Below are positions 55,935 through 64,000 of a stretch of 64,000 nt of DNA, piece after piece. This DNA is from Diphasiastrum complanatum. Its lineage: Eukaryota; Streptophyta; Lycopodiopsida; Lycopodiales; Lycopodiaceae. The notes under the pieces were generated by a model, which worked only from the letters and a program-made list of their open reading frames with translations, was not told the DNA's origin and did not search any database. The DNA lies in NCBI GenBank assembly GCA_029204225.1, contig CM055105.1, positions 49,671,720 to 49,735,719 of the forward strand, read 5' to 3'. Numbering within the stretch: the first letter of the stretch is position 1; every line of letters begins with the position of its first letter. The translations under genes were made by a program, and so were the position numbers.

Positions 55935-56126
55935 CTACTTTTCTCTTTTTACGCCAGCACATGATTGATTTGCTGCAAACCCTTCTGCTAAACTCCTTGC
56001 CAACTTAGGAGATGCTGAAAACATCAGAGAGATTGAACGCCTCCTCAAAAGACCAAATTTTTTCGCTGTCCAAGATAAATTCTTCCAAAACTCAAATAAA
56101 AGGCCTGGTTCTTTCAACCTAAACAA
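55935..56126 (-). CDS. Small MFRLKEP frame, 63 residues, outer right arm
   Basis: MFRLKEPGLLFEFWKNLSWT to VKREK. Open, as in four other copies. No family recognised. Confidence 0.3.
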   Translation of the reverse strand: MFRLKEPGLLFEFWKNLSWTAKKFGLLRRRSISLMFSASPKLARSLAEGFAANQSCAGVKREK

Positions 56127-56740
56127 CCCTAGTTTGGTGGTTTCTGGACAAAATATGAGAAAAAGAAAGAAGTATACATGATATAAAGGAAAGAAAGGAC
56201 AAGGGAGTGGTGCAAAAGAAGACTTACCGGCTAAAAGACTAAACTTTTACAGGGATTAACTGGCTCGCAGGATGTTGAGGATCTGCATAGAAGAACTCTC
56301 ACTAGGAATACGGTGGATCGACTACAACTCAGTACACACAAGGACAAGGCAAAGATATTTTTACATTTACGCTACTGTAATAGAATGTTTGAGACCATTC
56401 ATGTGAGACACTTTTACACTTGTATTTTATTACAAATCTTTGGCCTTATATACACAAGTCCTTTCATAATATTGTGTTTGCTTGGTCATACTTACCTAAC
56501 ATCAAAAGTGAATGGTACTTTTTGTTTGATGTTTTCTGCAATTTTGAAATTGAAAATCTATCTTTATGTTCTTGCTCTTTTCTGAAACATTTTAAAGATT
56601 TCATTTTCGAAAAATTTGATTATGAGCTTAAAACGGACTGCAATATAATTAGAAGTATGTACCTCAGAAAATCTTACCTATTTAGGAAAAACATCATTGA
56701 ACTCTTGTTTTAAATCTTGCATTAAAAGCTGTTCTTGATG
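56127..56740. repeat. Ty3-linked flank, outer right arm
   Basis: Inverted copy of 22093-22706 with the decayed protease to reverse transcriptase linker. No other gene. Confidence 0.4.
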
Positions 56741-56947
56741 CTAATTTTTGGTGTTAAAGCATGTTAACACATTCACATCATCATTCACATCACAATGCAT
56801 ACGAGATTTCAAAACAAGATGAAAAAGCTCATACTTAGAATCATGTAGTTTTTCCATAACTTCCGCCGAGAAAACCATCGATGATGGGAGTACATTAGTC
56901 TCCCCATAAATAGAAACTATCTGGTCAAACTTATCTTTAAATACCAT
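56741..56947 (-). pseudogene. Ty3-type protease C-terminal fragment, outer right arm
   Basis: MVFKDKFDQIVSIYGETNVL to CFNTKN, mate of 21886-22092 and fused at 56950-56975 to the 36-bp unit in the same way. Confidence 0.6.
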
Positions 56948-56950
56948 AGT

Positions 56951-57678
56951 ATGGTTTTTAAAATCTATTTACAAGTGGAGTCTCGGCTCGATCGACTGTG
57001 GAGGGCTTCGGATCGGTCGACTTTTGATGGACTCGGCTCAGTCAACTTTGTATGTAGAGTATGGACGCTCAACTTGGTCCACAATGAATGCATAGTATGG
57101 ACGCTCGGCTCGGTCCACGATTATTGCAGAGTATGGGGGCTCGGCTCTATGAGCAGTGTATGTAGAGTATTGCTCGGCAGTGTATGGAGACTAGAAATTT
57201 GTGGAAAAATTTGTAGCAATGTCGCTCTGATAGGATGTGAAAACGATGATGTTTCTTCGTGATAACGTACTAGTAGAGAGCTTTCAACCCAAATCGGTGT
57301 TGAATGTGTGGTTTTGACAAGCTCCAGTAGCACTACCCCTCAGCATTTGGCTTGTGCTAGATGTGACGATTTTTGTGTAATGTAGCATGTCTCGGCAGCT
57401 TAGGGTTTTTGAAAATGGATGATGATGGCACTCTGGATCCACGGTGGATGCATGTAGATGGTGTCCAAGGATGCATACATGTGACGATTCTTGTGTAATG
57501 TAGCATGTCTCGGCAGCTTAGGGTTTTTGAAAATGGATGATGATGGCGCTCTGGATCCATGGTGGATGTATGTAGATGGTGTCCAAGGATGCGAAGGAGT
57601 AATAAAGCATGGTCGTAGCAAATGATAGATCGCCACTAAAAGATGGAAAATCGATCCTTTGAAGCTATAGCTTTTCAA
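56951..57678 (-). pseudogene. 36-bp repeat frame and duplicated leader, outer right arm
   Basis: Mate of 21060-21868: array at about 57045-57190, then the twofold 117-bp leader segment (57360-57600). Frames of 70-103 codons in several phases. Confidence 0.45.
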
Positions 57679-58167
57679 AGCTTCTGAATTCCATTTCCAT
57701 GCCTGAAGAAGGAAGTGCCAACATCAAATCTTCTCCCATCAGAGTTTGTTTGCATTTCCTAAAAAGCATGCATGGCAGCATGGCAGTAAAGCATGATATT
57801 GGGACTTTTTTGTAATGTTCTGCAAGATTTGCTTACATACATAGCTACACCAAATGAGAAAATTACGGACCTAGATTCTTAAAGAGTTTTATGAGGTTGA
57901 AATTCTAGTTTTTCTACAAATCAACTTCCTCTGAAAGATTCTTTTTGGTGGAAATGATGCTAGTTATACCAAGTGTAGGCTAATTTGTAATGGCAAAGAT
58001 CGAGTTTGCAGCTCACCATGATTATGATCATTTGCAAGTAGCCTATTAAAAGCAAATTGTGCTGCACTTTAGTGTTATCTTAGCACATTTGAATGTAGCT
58101 TGTGATATTATTGGTTCGATATTCTAGTAGCCTTTTTGTGCCATTTAAGGTAAGAGAAAGAGAGCAC
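57679..58167 (-). repeat. Composite-unit leader end at the palindrome junction, altered TATA
   Basis: Inverted copy of 20668-21060, with TATAACTAG in place of TATAAATAG (about 57963). It ends at GAGAGCACAAG (58167), where the sequence switches to the membrane-protein fragment. Confidence 0.6.
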
Positions 58168-58463
58168 AAGTTCTGCCAGTTTCTGATGACTGTCATGGGC
58201 CGAAGGTTTGAGCAGGATCCACAATTTTTCATCAATCCCAACAAACTGGCGCTTCACATGGAGGATACTAGGATCTATTAACGGATACAATACTTTCCTG
58301 CAGACTCCATACAAATCTTCGAAGAGATGTGCACTTCATCATCAATGCTGATAAGGCTTACACCCAGAGATCAAAAGCATTTGCTGGTCGAAGACAAATG
58401 CTGACTCGAACCTGCTCCAAGTGGCTGCGCGAGCAATATCATAAGCATGATGCCCACTATTCC
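58168..58463 (+). pseudogene. Broken C-terminal copy of the membrane-protein family
   Basis: Starts abruptly at the palindrome junction within the KFCQFLMTVMGRRFEQD region. It carries a stop (TAA after ...MEDTRIY, about 58280) and a 7-bp deletion at about 58340 that shifts the frame after CTS. The N-terminal half, including the membrane segment, is missing. Confidence 0.75.
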
Positions 58464-60289
58464 TGAACAAATGTTATGAAGAAAATCCTTTAGGCGCAAT
58501 TTTTTGAATTGAGTACATTGAAAACATCAACATTTGTTGATTGGAGCTTTTAAGATTGACGATTATAGTTATCTAGGGCCAATGTATATGGCACTCAACT
58601 GCTAATCTATCTCTCCACTGCTTTTGAAATGTCCAATTTAGTTCATAATCTATGATCTAGATATACCTTCTTCTCATTGTGTATATGTATATGTTCTCAT
58701 CGTTGATATTTGATTTAATGTATTAAATGAACATTGAATGCTCATTAAATCAAAATCAACAATAATTAGGTTACACATATTCTGTTCAAAAAATATTTAG
58801 ACACACAATGAAAATATCATATCGACAAGGGGAAACATATCACGGCAAAAGGACTAGACAGAAATTGTTTGTTAGTGATCATCCATCCAAAGTAGGTGCA
58901 CCACTTTCAAATTCTAATGTTACTCCAAGCTTTTTTGTGAGACTACTAATATTTTTGGAAAACACATGTTCTTCATATTCCAAGCATGCTCAGCATACCT
59001 CCAAGCACATAGCAAAGTAAGCCGTTCATCTTCTTTCCTTGTCCTACTTGTTGGTCTTCATCTCGTATGGTAAGTACTCGACCCTTGATTGTTCCTTTGA
59101 ATAAGAGCTTTTTGCTATAGTTTCAAGAGAGAAGCTTCCTCGGAAAAGGGTCATTTCAAATCATGATAGCTTCATGGTTGTCACTTAAAATAATAGTAAA
59201 CTGTTTGGTAACTTGGGGTAGCTTGATATGTAGCTAGGCAACTAAACAACAAATCACCTCTAGATGGCTTCACAAGCTTGTCTAACTCATTCTTATAATT
59301 ACTACCATTGTGTTTAACTTGCCAAATGCTAGGTGTAAAAGTATTTGACAAATGCATAACTCTTTACTCTCCAAGTCTTAAGACTTACCAAGTGTTGTTT
59401 GTAGCTCATACTAGATGCATTAAGAATTGGGGGGGGGTTTGGGTTATCGCAGAGAATCCGACCTTGCCAAATACTAGGTGTAAAAGTGTTTGACATATTC
59501 CTCACTCTTTACTCTCCAAGTGTTGTTTTTAGCTCATAGTACATGCTTTGAGAATAATGTTACTGGTTATATTAATTTGGGGGGATTGCAAAGAATCGAA
59601 CTTGAGTGTACAAGCCCAACTCAAGTGCAGACACCAACTCACCACACATGGGAAGATCATTAAATTTGAATTTGAAGAAAAATCAAAATTAAAAAAAATG
59701 AAAAACTATTTCTCCTTAGAGGCATTGTGGTCATCATCTAGACGAGCTGTGCTTGCTTGAATTAATAGAAACAAGGAAAATAATAATAACGATTTTTTAT
59801 CCTATTAATGCACCAATAATATATAAATATAATTGAATTAAATGGGAAGATTATAATATTTATCGCTTCATTTAAACATTGATCTACTCATTTCAATGAT
59901 TTCGTTCAAATTCAAATTCCAATGATTTGTGAAGTGCGAATGAATGCAATGTAACTTGCATATGTTTGGAACATAGCATAGATTCATTATATGCTTTTTA
60001 ACTATATGTTATTTAGTCGCGTAACAAGGAATAAGCATTTTTTTTAACAAATTTTCAATTTGTTTTTGGAAACCCTAGATTACAACATTTTAATATATCA
60101 AAAATGACTTAATTTGCATGAACAACTTTGAGTTTTGAAAATCCTAGATTACAGCTTCATTCAATCTTCAAATTTCCAAGGTCGTTCAAACTTCAATGAA
60201 ATATAAAAATCCATTCTCGAATCCTAGAACGATGTATTTTAAAAACTTTTGTAATGTGAAAGAGAGATCACTGAGCTAAAACATGACCC
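58464..60289. repeat. Inverted single copy of tandem unit A/B flank
   Basis: Matches the non-coding parts of units A and B in reverse (8000-9300 or 11340-12680), including a G-run at 59431-59439 and the frames at 58808-59020 and 59548-59760. The latter is a 70-residue frame beginning MRIMLLVILIWGDC with a shifted C-terminus. No other gene seen. Confidence 0.7.
58808..59020 (+). CDS. Unrecognised 70-residue basic frame, right-arm copy
   Basis: Starts MKISYRQGETYHGKRTRQKL. It differs from the left copies by substitutions at several positions but has no stop or frameshift over 70 residues, although the adjoining membrane-protein copy (58168-58463) is broken. Confidence 0.25.
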   Translation: MKISYRQGETYHGKRTRQKLFVSDHPSKVGAPLSNSNVTPSFFVRLLIFLENTCSSYSKHAQHTSKHIAK

Positions 60290-61555
60290 TGATTGCATTT
60301 GGAATTGCCTTCAAAAACTTATAAATTGTATTCATCAATGGAGATGTCTAGAGGACATGGTGTGAAAATTTGTCAACTAGTTTGGTTTTTTATTTGGCAA
60401 TTTTGGAGGCCAAAATGAATCTCAACATCGAGTTAGTTTCATATTTGTTAATAAGGGCCTAAATAGTGGTTTAACTACCTCTGGCAAGTAGATAAGTGGA
60501 TGAGGTCGAGTTTGGACCCATTCTAATTGGCTAAATTTTGGTACATTGCTTTCAAAAACTTATAAATTGTATTCATCAATGGAGATGTCTAGAGGACATG
60601 GTGTGAAAAATTGTCAACTAGTTTGGTTTTTCATTTGGCAATTTTGGAGGCCAAAATGAATCTAAACTTCGAGTTAGTTTCATATTTGTTGATAAGGGCC
60701 TAAATAGTGGTTTAACTACCTCTGGCAAGTAGATAAGTGGATGAGGTCGAGTTTGGACCCATTCTAATTGGCTAAATTTTGGTTCATTGCTTTCAAAAAC
60801 TTATAAATTGTATTCATCAATGGAGATGTCTAGAGGACATGGTGTGAAAAATTGTCAACTAGTTTGGTTTTTTATTTGGCAATTTTGGAGGCCAAAATGA
60901 ATCTCAACTTCAAGTTAGTTTCATATTTGTTAATAAGGGCCTAAATAGTGGTTTAACTACCTCTGGCAAGTAGATAAGTGGATGAGGTCGAGTTTGGACC
61001 CATTCTAATTGGCTAATTTTGGTACATTGCTTTCAAAAACTTATAAATTGTATTCATCAATGGAGATGTCTAGAGGAGATGGTGTGAAAAATTGTCAACT
61101 AGTTTGGTTTTTCATTTGGCAATTTTGGAGGCCAAAATGAATCTCAACTTCGAGTTAGTTTCATATTTAAGGGTCTAAATAGTGGTTTGACTACCTCTGG
61201 CAAGTAGATCAGTGGATGAGGTCGAGTTTGGACCCATTCTAATTGGGTAATTTTGGTACATTGCATCTAGACTAGATTTTCTAGGTTTCTGATAAAGTAT
61301 CTAGAAGTTTCCAAATTAGGTCAAGTTTGGGGCAAGTGGCCAAATGACATTTTTGAAGCTATAAATAGTTGTACCTAAGCGGAGAAATAATCATCAAAGT
61401 TTCTTTCTTTGTGGAGAATTCATCTCTTATGTCCATCTCATGTGATTTTCTCTATCTTGGTTTTCTATGTGTAGAATGTTGATTTTCTTGTAGATCTTGA
61501 TTCCACACGTGTGAAGATTATAATATATATGATTTTGTTAAACATCGATCTACAA
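60290..61555 (+). repeat. Diverged Copia-type LTR remnant with four 240-bp tandem units
   Basis: Units begin at about 60312, 60553, 60794 and 61034 (spacing 241, 241, 240). Each contains TGTGAAAA(A)TTGTCAACTAG, which resembles the first bases of the Copia LTR at 41547 (TGTGAAAGATTCAACTAG), followed by GGAGGCCAAAATGAATCT. After the array come a TATA box (TATAAATAG, 61360-61368), a CTATGTGTAGAATG element and CCACACGTGTGAA, in the same order as in the clear LTR. I infer an LTR whose upstream (U3) part was tandemly amplified. The downstream end is lost at about 61555. Confidence 0.5.
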
Positions 61556-61759
61556 ACCTTTCAATGATTTTTCTTCAAATCCAAATTTAACGATCTTCCC
61601 ATGTGTGGTGAGTTGGTATATGCGCTTTTGTTGGGCTTGTACACTCAAGTTCGATTCTTTGGGATCCCTCGCCAACTGTGGTTTCATTACTTTCTCTGCA
61701 AGATTCTCAGTTAAAATTTGCTTGGAACCCTTCTTATCTCCATCAGATATTTTTTTCAA
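61550..61759 (-). CDS. Unrecognised 69-residue KISDGDKKG frame
   Basis: An open frame that starts MKKISDGDKKG, continues LAEKVMKPQLARDPKESNLS and ends FGFEEKSLKGL. It is hydrophilic and lysine-rich, with no motif I can name. Its left-arm mate (6441-6650) has an in-frame stop. The N-terminal 37 bp also sits twice in front of the histone-like pseudogene at 5105-5170. It may be a remnant of a longer gene and its coding status is doubtful. Confidence 0.25.
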   Translation of the reverse strand: MKKISDGDKKGSKQILTENLAEKVMKPQLARDPKESNLSVQAQQKRIYQLTTHGKIVKFGFEEKSLKGL

Positions 61760-61811
61760 TGTTGATGCTAGGCCATACCATAGGGAAGTAGTTCATGTGT
61801 GAGTCCTCACT

Positions 61812-61815
<4 letters not shown>

Positions 61816-61842
<27 letters not shown>
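61816..61842. repeat. Short (CT)n microsatellite
   Basis: A 27-bp run at the boundary between the 61550-61759 region and the satellite-like field, the counterpart of the 171-bp tract at 6214. Confidence 0.9.
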
Positions 61843-62640
61843 ATTCCACTCAAGCCTACATGGCAGACCCACGTGGTATAGCTTAGTTGGCTTGCCACAC
61901 AAGCCTATGTCAAGCCTATATGGTAGACTGCAACATACCAGCATGAACATACTAGCATCAAGCCTATGTCATGCCTATATGACCTACCACGCAAGCCTAT
62001 GATAGGCCTACATAGCTTGCCACATGGCAAGTCCCAAACCTGTGTGGTTTATCTCATGACATGCCTACATGGCTTGCCACATGGCAACTTGGGAGCCCCA
62101 GATCTTTCTCTCTAGCTCCACTCAAGCCTACATGGCAGAGCTTGGTTGGCTTGCCACACAAGCCTATGGCAAGCCTATGTGGTATCCTGCGACATGCTTA
62201 TGTGGGAAGCATCAGAAATATGCCATGCCTATGTGGCCTGCCACGCAAGCCTATGGTTTATCTCATGACATGCCTACATGGCTTGCCACATGGCAACTTG
62301 GGAGCCCCAGCTCTCTCTCTCTAGCTCCACTCAAGCCTACATGGCAGAGCTTGGTTTGCTTGCCACACAAGCCTATGGCAAGCGTATGTGGTAGCCTGCG
62401 ACATGCTTACGTGGGAAGCATCAGAAATATGCCATGCCTATGTGGCCTGCCACGCAAGCCTATGGTAGGCCTCTGTGGTTTGCCAAGTGGCAACTTTTGA
62501 GCCCATCTATATATATATAGATCTCTAGGTCCACTCAAGCCTACGTGGCATAGGGCCTAGGTGGCTTGACATACAAGGTTATGGTAGACCTACATGGCTT
62601 GCCACATGGCAACCCTCAAGCCTGCATGATTTGCCATGTG
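61843..62640. repeat. Satellite-like repeat field, right arm
   Basis: Inverse complement of the 5404-6210 field (units CATGGCTTGCCACATGGCAA, AAGCCTATGGCAAGCCTATG). The left boundary is a (CT)n tract and the right boundary runs into codons 130-136 of the CENH3-like frame. No independent gene. Confidence 0.7.
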
Positions 62641-63026
62641 TCATAGGTGTTTCCAAACCTCATGACAAGAAGCATGTCCTTGGGCATCAGTGTCACCCTC
62701 TTGCCATGAATGGAACACAGCATCGAATCCTCAAACAATTTTGTCTGGAAGTCCTCGTATGCAATATGGAGGGCCTCCAATGCAACGATATTCCACCTCA
62801 CTACATAGGGCAGATGTGTGGTCATATCTTGTGTAACCTCTCTCACAGCTCGATACAAGGCTGCTTTCAGGATCACAAGTTTGGTGTACCTCTGCAAGGC
62901 CCTGATGTCCCTCAACCATGGACAACGAGGTCTTCCGCGTCTTTCCGAACGTATGGGTTTAGATGTCTGGGGACGGGACGGTTGAACAAAATGGGTAAGC
63001 CTAGCGGTTTGCTTCGTCCGAGCCAT
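62616..63026 (-). CDS. CENH3-like divergent histone H3 variant, intact 136-codon frame
   Basis: This frame encodes a 136-residue histone-fold protein, the canonical H3 length. Seen: it starts MARTKQTAR like H3, the next 20-odd tail residues are unlike H3, and the fold begins at about residue 33 (RPRCPWLRDIRALQRYT against H3 RPGTVALREIRKYQKST). Helix 1 reads RAVREVTQDM. Loop 1 is about four residues longer than in H3, followed by VRWNIVALEALHIAYEDF, then LFEDSMLCSIHGKRVTLMPKD. A longer loop 1, the Arg-Trp pair at the start of helix 2 and DSMLC in place of DTNLC are known features of centromeric H3 (CENH3/CENP-A), which marks centromeric nucleosomes. The last residues after about MLLVMRF read into the neighbouring satellite repeat, so the native C-terminus may be replaced. 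The ATG has context CTCAATGG and lies about 330 bp downstream of a TATA box and CACGTG array. No intron is seen, whereas plant CENH3 genes usually have introns, so a retrocopy or captured copy is likely. Expression is unknown. Confidence 0.78.
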   Translation of the reverse strand: MARTKQTARLTHFVQPSRPQTSKPIRSERRGRPRCPWLRDIRALQRYTKLVILKAALYRAVREVTQDMTTHLPYVVRWNIVALEALHIAYEDFQTKLFEDSMLCSIHGKRVTLMPKDMLLVMRFGNTYDTWQIMQA

Positions 63027-63352
63027 TGAGGCCGGATATCTATACCACGCGAGGACAGAGATATAGTAGAAGAGAGAACTAAATTATCTCGCGTAATGGC
63101 GACACTGAGAACTCTAAGGGTGATATCGATACAACGCGAGAGTGGCAGAGACAGGCGGGGAGAGGCAAGGGCTTGCATGATGGTGATACTAGGAAAGTCA
63201 GGCTGATATCGCTACGACGTGAGAGGGTGTAAGGACGAGGCATGGGGACGAGGTCACCCGCATGATGGCGATATCACGAATGCAGGTCGTATGGAAGCAA
63301 TCAAACATGACAGCAAATTACGCGAAAACCTATACAATCCCCGGGAATGGAC
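63027..63352 (-). promoter_or_regulatory. Leader between the TATA box and the CENH3-like start, with degenerate ~85-bp repeats
   Basis: This 326-bp stretch is richer in G and C than its surroundings and separates the promoter from the histone-like start codon. GATATC recurs at 63035, 63122, 63205 and 63269. At the first three sites it is followed by a 'TATACCACGCGAG'-like motif, and GCATGATGG/GTAATGG-type motifs also recur, so it is made of about three diverged 83-87-bp units plus a partial one. It could be a 5' untranslated leader. No long open frame crosses it in the direction of the gene. I see no counterpart upstream of the decayed histone-like copy at 5159. Confidence 0.5.
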
Positions 63353-63750
63353 TTATATAGGAGAAAAAAGTTGGCACGTGTGAATCCCAGCAACACGTGG
63401 CCCAGTCAGTAGCTAACATGTGGAACCACATGTTTGCATACGCATGTGTGAAACTGCACGTCTGGATCAACACGTGTGGGATCCCATGTGGGGACACGTG
63501 GCCGAATGGAGCAGCGACGTGTTCTTGCACGTATCAGCTCGCACGTGTGGTCACGTGGCCCAATCAGTAACTGACGTGTGGGACCACACTTCTGTATCCG
63601 CACGTGTGAAACTTGCACATGTGGCCATGTGGTCGAATGGTTTGGTGACGTGTGTTCTGGCACGTGTTAGCTCGCACATGTGGGCACGTGGCCGAATGGC
63701 AGATTGACGTGTATTGTAGCACGTGTGGTCTCACACGTGTAGACGGTTGT
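63353..63750 (-). promoter_or_regulatory. CACGTG (G-box) array with TATA box, right-arm copy
   Basis: I count 11 CACGTG hexamers in about 370 bp, plus many CATGTG/ACGTGT near-matches, where chance would give about 0.1. Read on the minus strand, the array ends in CTATATAAG (63353-63361) and then the CENH3-like gene. CACGTG is the core of the plant G-box bound by bZIP and bHLH factors. The array has an internal repeat of about 135 bp. Homologous arrays are at 3095-3486 and 31170-31567. The promoter role is inferred from the combination of elements and orientation. Confidence 0.55.
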
Positions 63751-64000
63751 ATTGCGCGCCGTAGATCTGATCCGTTGTTGGATCGACGAGTGTACGGCTT
63801 GGGTTTTATTGGTTTTAGCTATATAAATGTTGTTTGATCAGTTAAAACATTTCGCTAAGTTTTGGATTTTCACTCCGTGTAGCTCTTGGTGTGTGAACCA
63901 AATACCATTCCACCTTAAAATCACCTATTCTAGGAACATTGAGTGGTGTGTCGCTCATATGATTCTTAATTATCTCTGGCTATTCTGTTTTACTAAAAAT
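63751..64000 (-). pseudogene. Partial copy of the 104-residue unrecognised frame, cut by the window end
   Basis: This is the right-arm copy of the sequence at 2840-3090, 30895-31172 and 48730-48990. On the minus strand it contains the C-terminal part of the frame that is intact at 48827-49141, ending PKLSEMF-stop at about 63843. A TATATAAA-like string at 63819-63826 lies just downstream of that stop. The N-terminal half lies beyond the window. Confidence 0.4.

Larger units (their letters stand above)
48730..64000. repeat. Outer palindrome, right arm (continues beyond the window)
   Basis: A single continuous arm whose counterpart is split into 20668-31172 and 2840-9615 on the left. The switch occurs at 58167/58168. 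The left interval 9616-20667, containing tandem unit B, Copia B gag and one composite unit, has no counterpart here. Confidence 0.9.

Overview
The window looks like nuclear DNA of a land plant from a highly repetitive region such as a pericentromere, a sex chromosome or a heterochromatic block. The reasons are a Copia LTR retrotransposon with the usual plant primer binding site (TGGTATCAGAGC), several further Copia and Ty3-type remnants, plant TATA boxes (TATAAATAG), arrays of the G-box hexamer CACGTG, long (GA)n microsatellites, a spliceosomal-type intron in a gene fragment, and no operon or compact gene layout. I cannot name the species. A bryophyte sex chromosome is only a guess. I see no rRNA, tRNA or CRISPR locus.

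The dominant structure is nested palindromes. The outer inverted repeat has a left arm in two blocks (about 2840-9615 and 20668-31172) and a right arm of about 48730-64000. Its innermost matching ends are 31172 and 48730, and at 58167/58168 the right arm jumps directly between sequences that lie about 11 kb apart on the left. An inner inverted repeat (37603-41546 and 44020-47963) has a 2.47-kb spacer holding a Copia 5' LTR and gag. Direct repeats are laid over this: 414-4070 with 27635-32152, the tandem pair 7437-10690 and 10826-14580, and a 1.1-kb tandem pair at 22135-24110. Nearly everything in the window is therefore a copy of something else in it, and most reading frames are decayed.

Recurring modules are: (1) a unit with a TATA box, a leader and a 36-bp repeat array that can encode a tyrosine-rich 12-residue repeat, followed by an unrecognised reading frame; (2) Ty3-type gag/protease fragments; (3) a CACGTG array plus TATA promoter followed by a satellite-like 'GGCAAGCCATGTAGGC' repeat field; (4) an unrecognised single-pass membrane protein family behind a (GA)n tract; (5) AT-rich spacers.

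The most notable gene is at 62616-63026 on the minus strand. It is an intact, intronless 136-codon histone H3-fold protein with a MARTKQTAR tail and features of the centromeric variant CENH3/CENP-A: a lengthened loop 1, an Arg-Trp pair at the start of helix 2, and a DSMLC motif. It lies downstream of the CACGTG/TATA promoter. A truncated, stop-containing copy lies in the opposite arm at about 5159-5416. Other points of interest are a reverse transcriptase fragment with a YIDD box that is neither Copia- nor Ty3-like (32341-33004), and a Copia element that inserted into the active-site region of a Ty3 protease gene and was later torn apart by an inversion, with both 650-bp LTRs and the 5-bp target duplication still readable.
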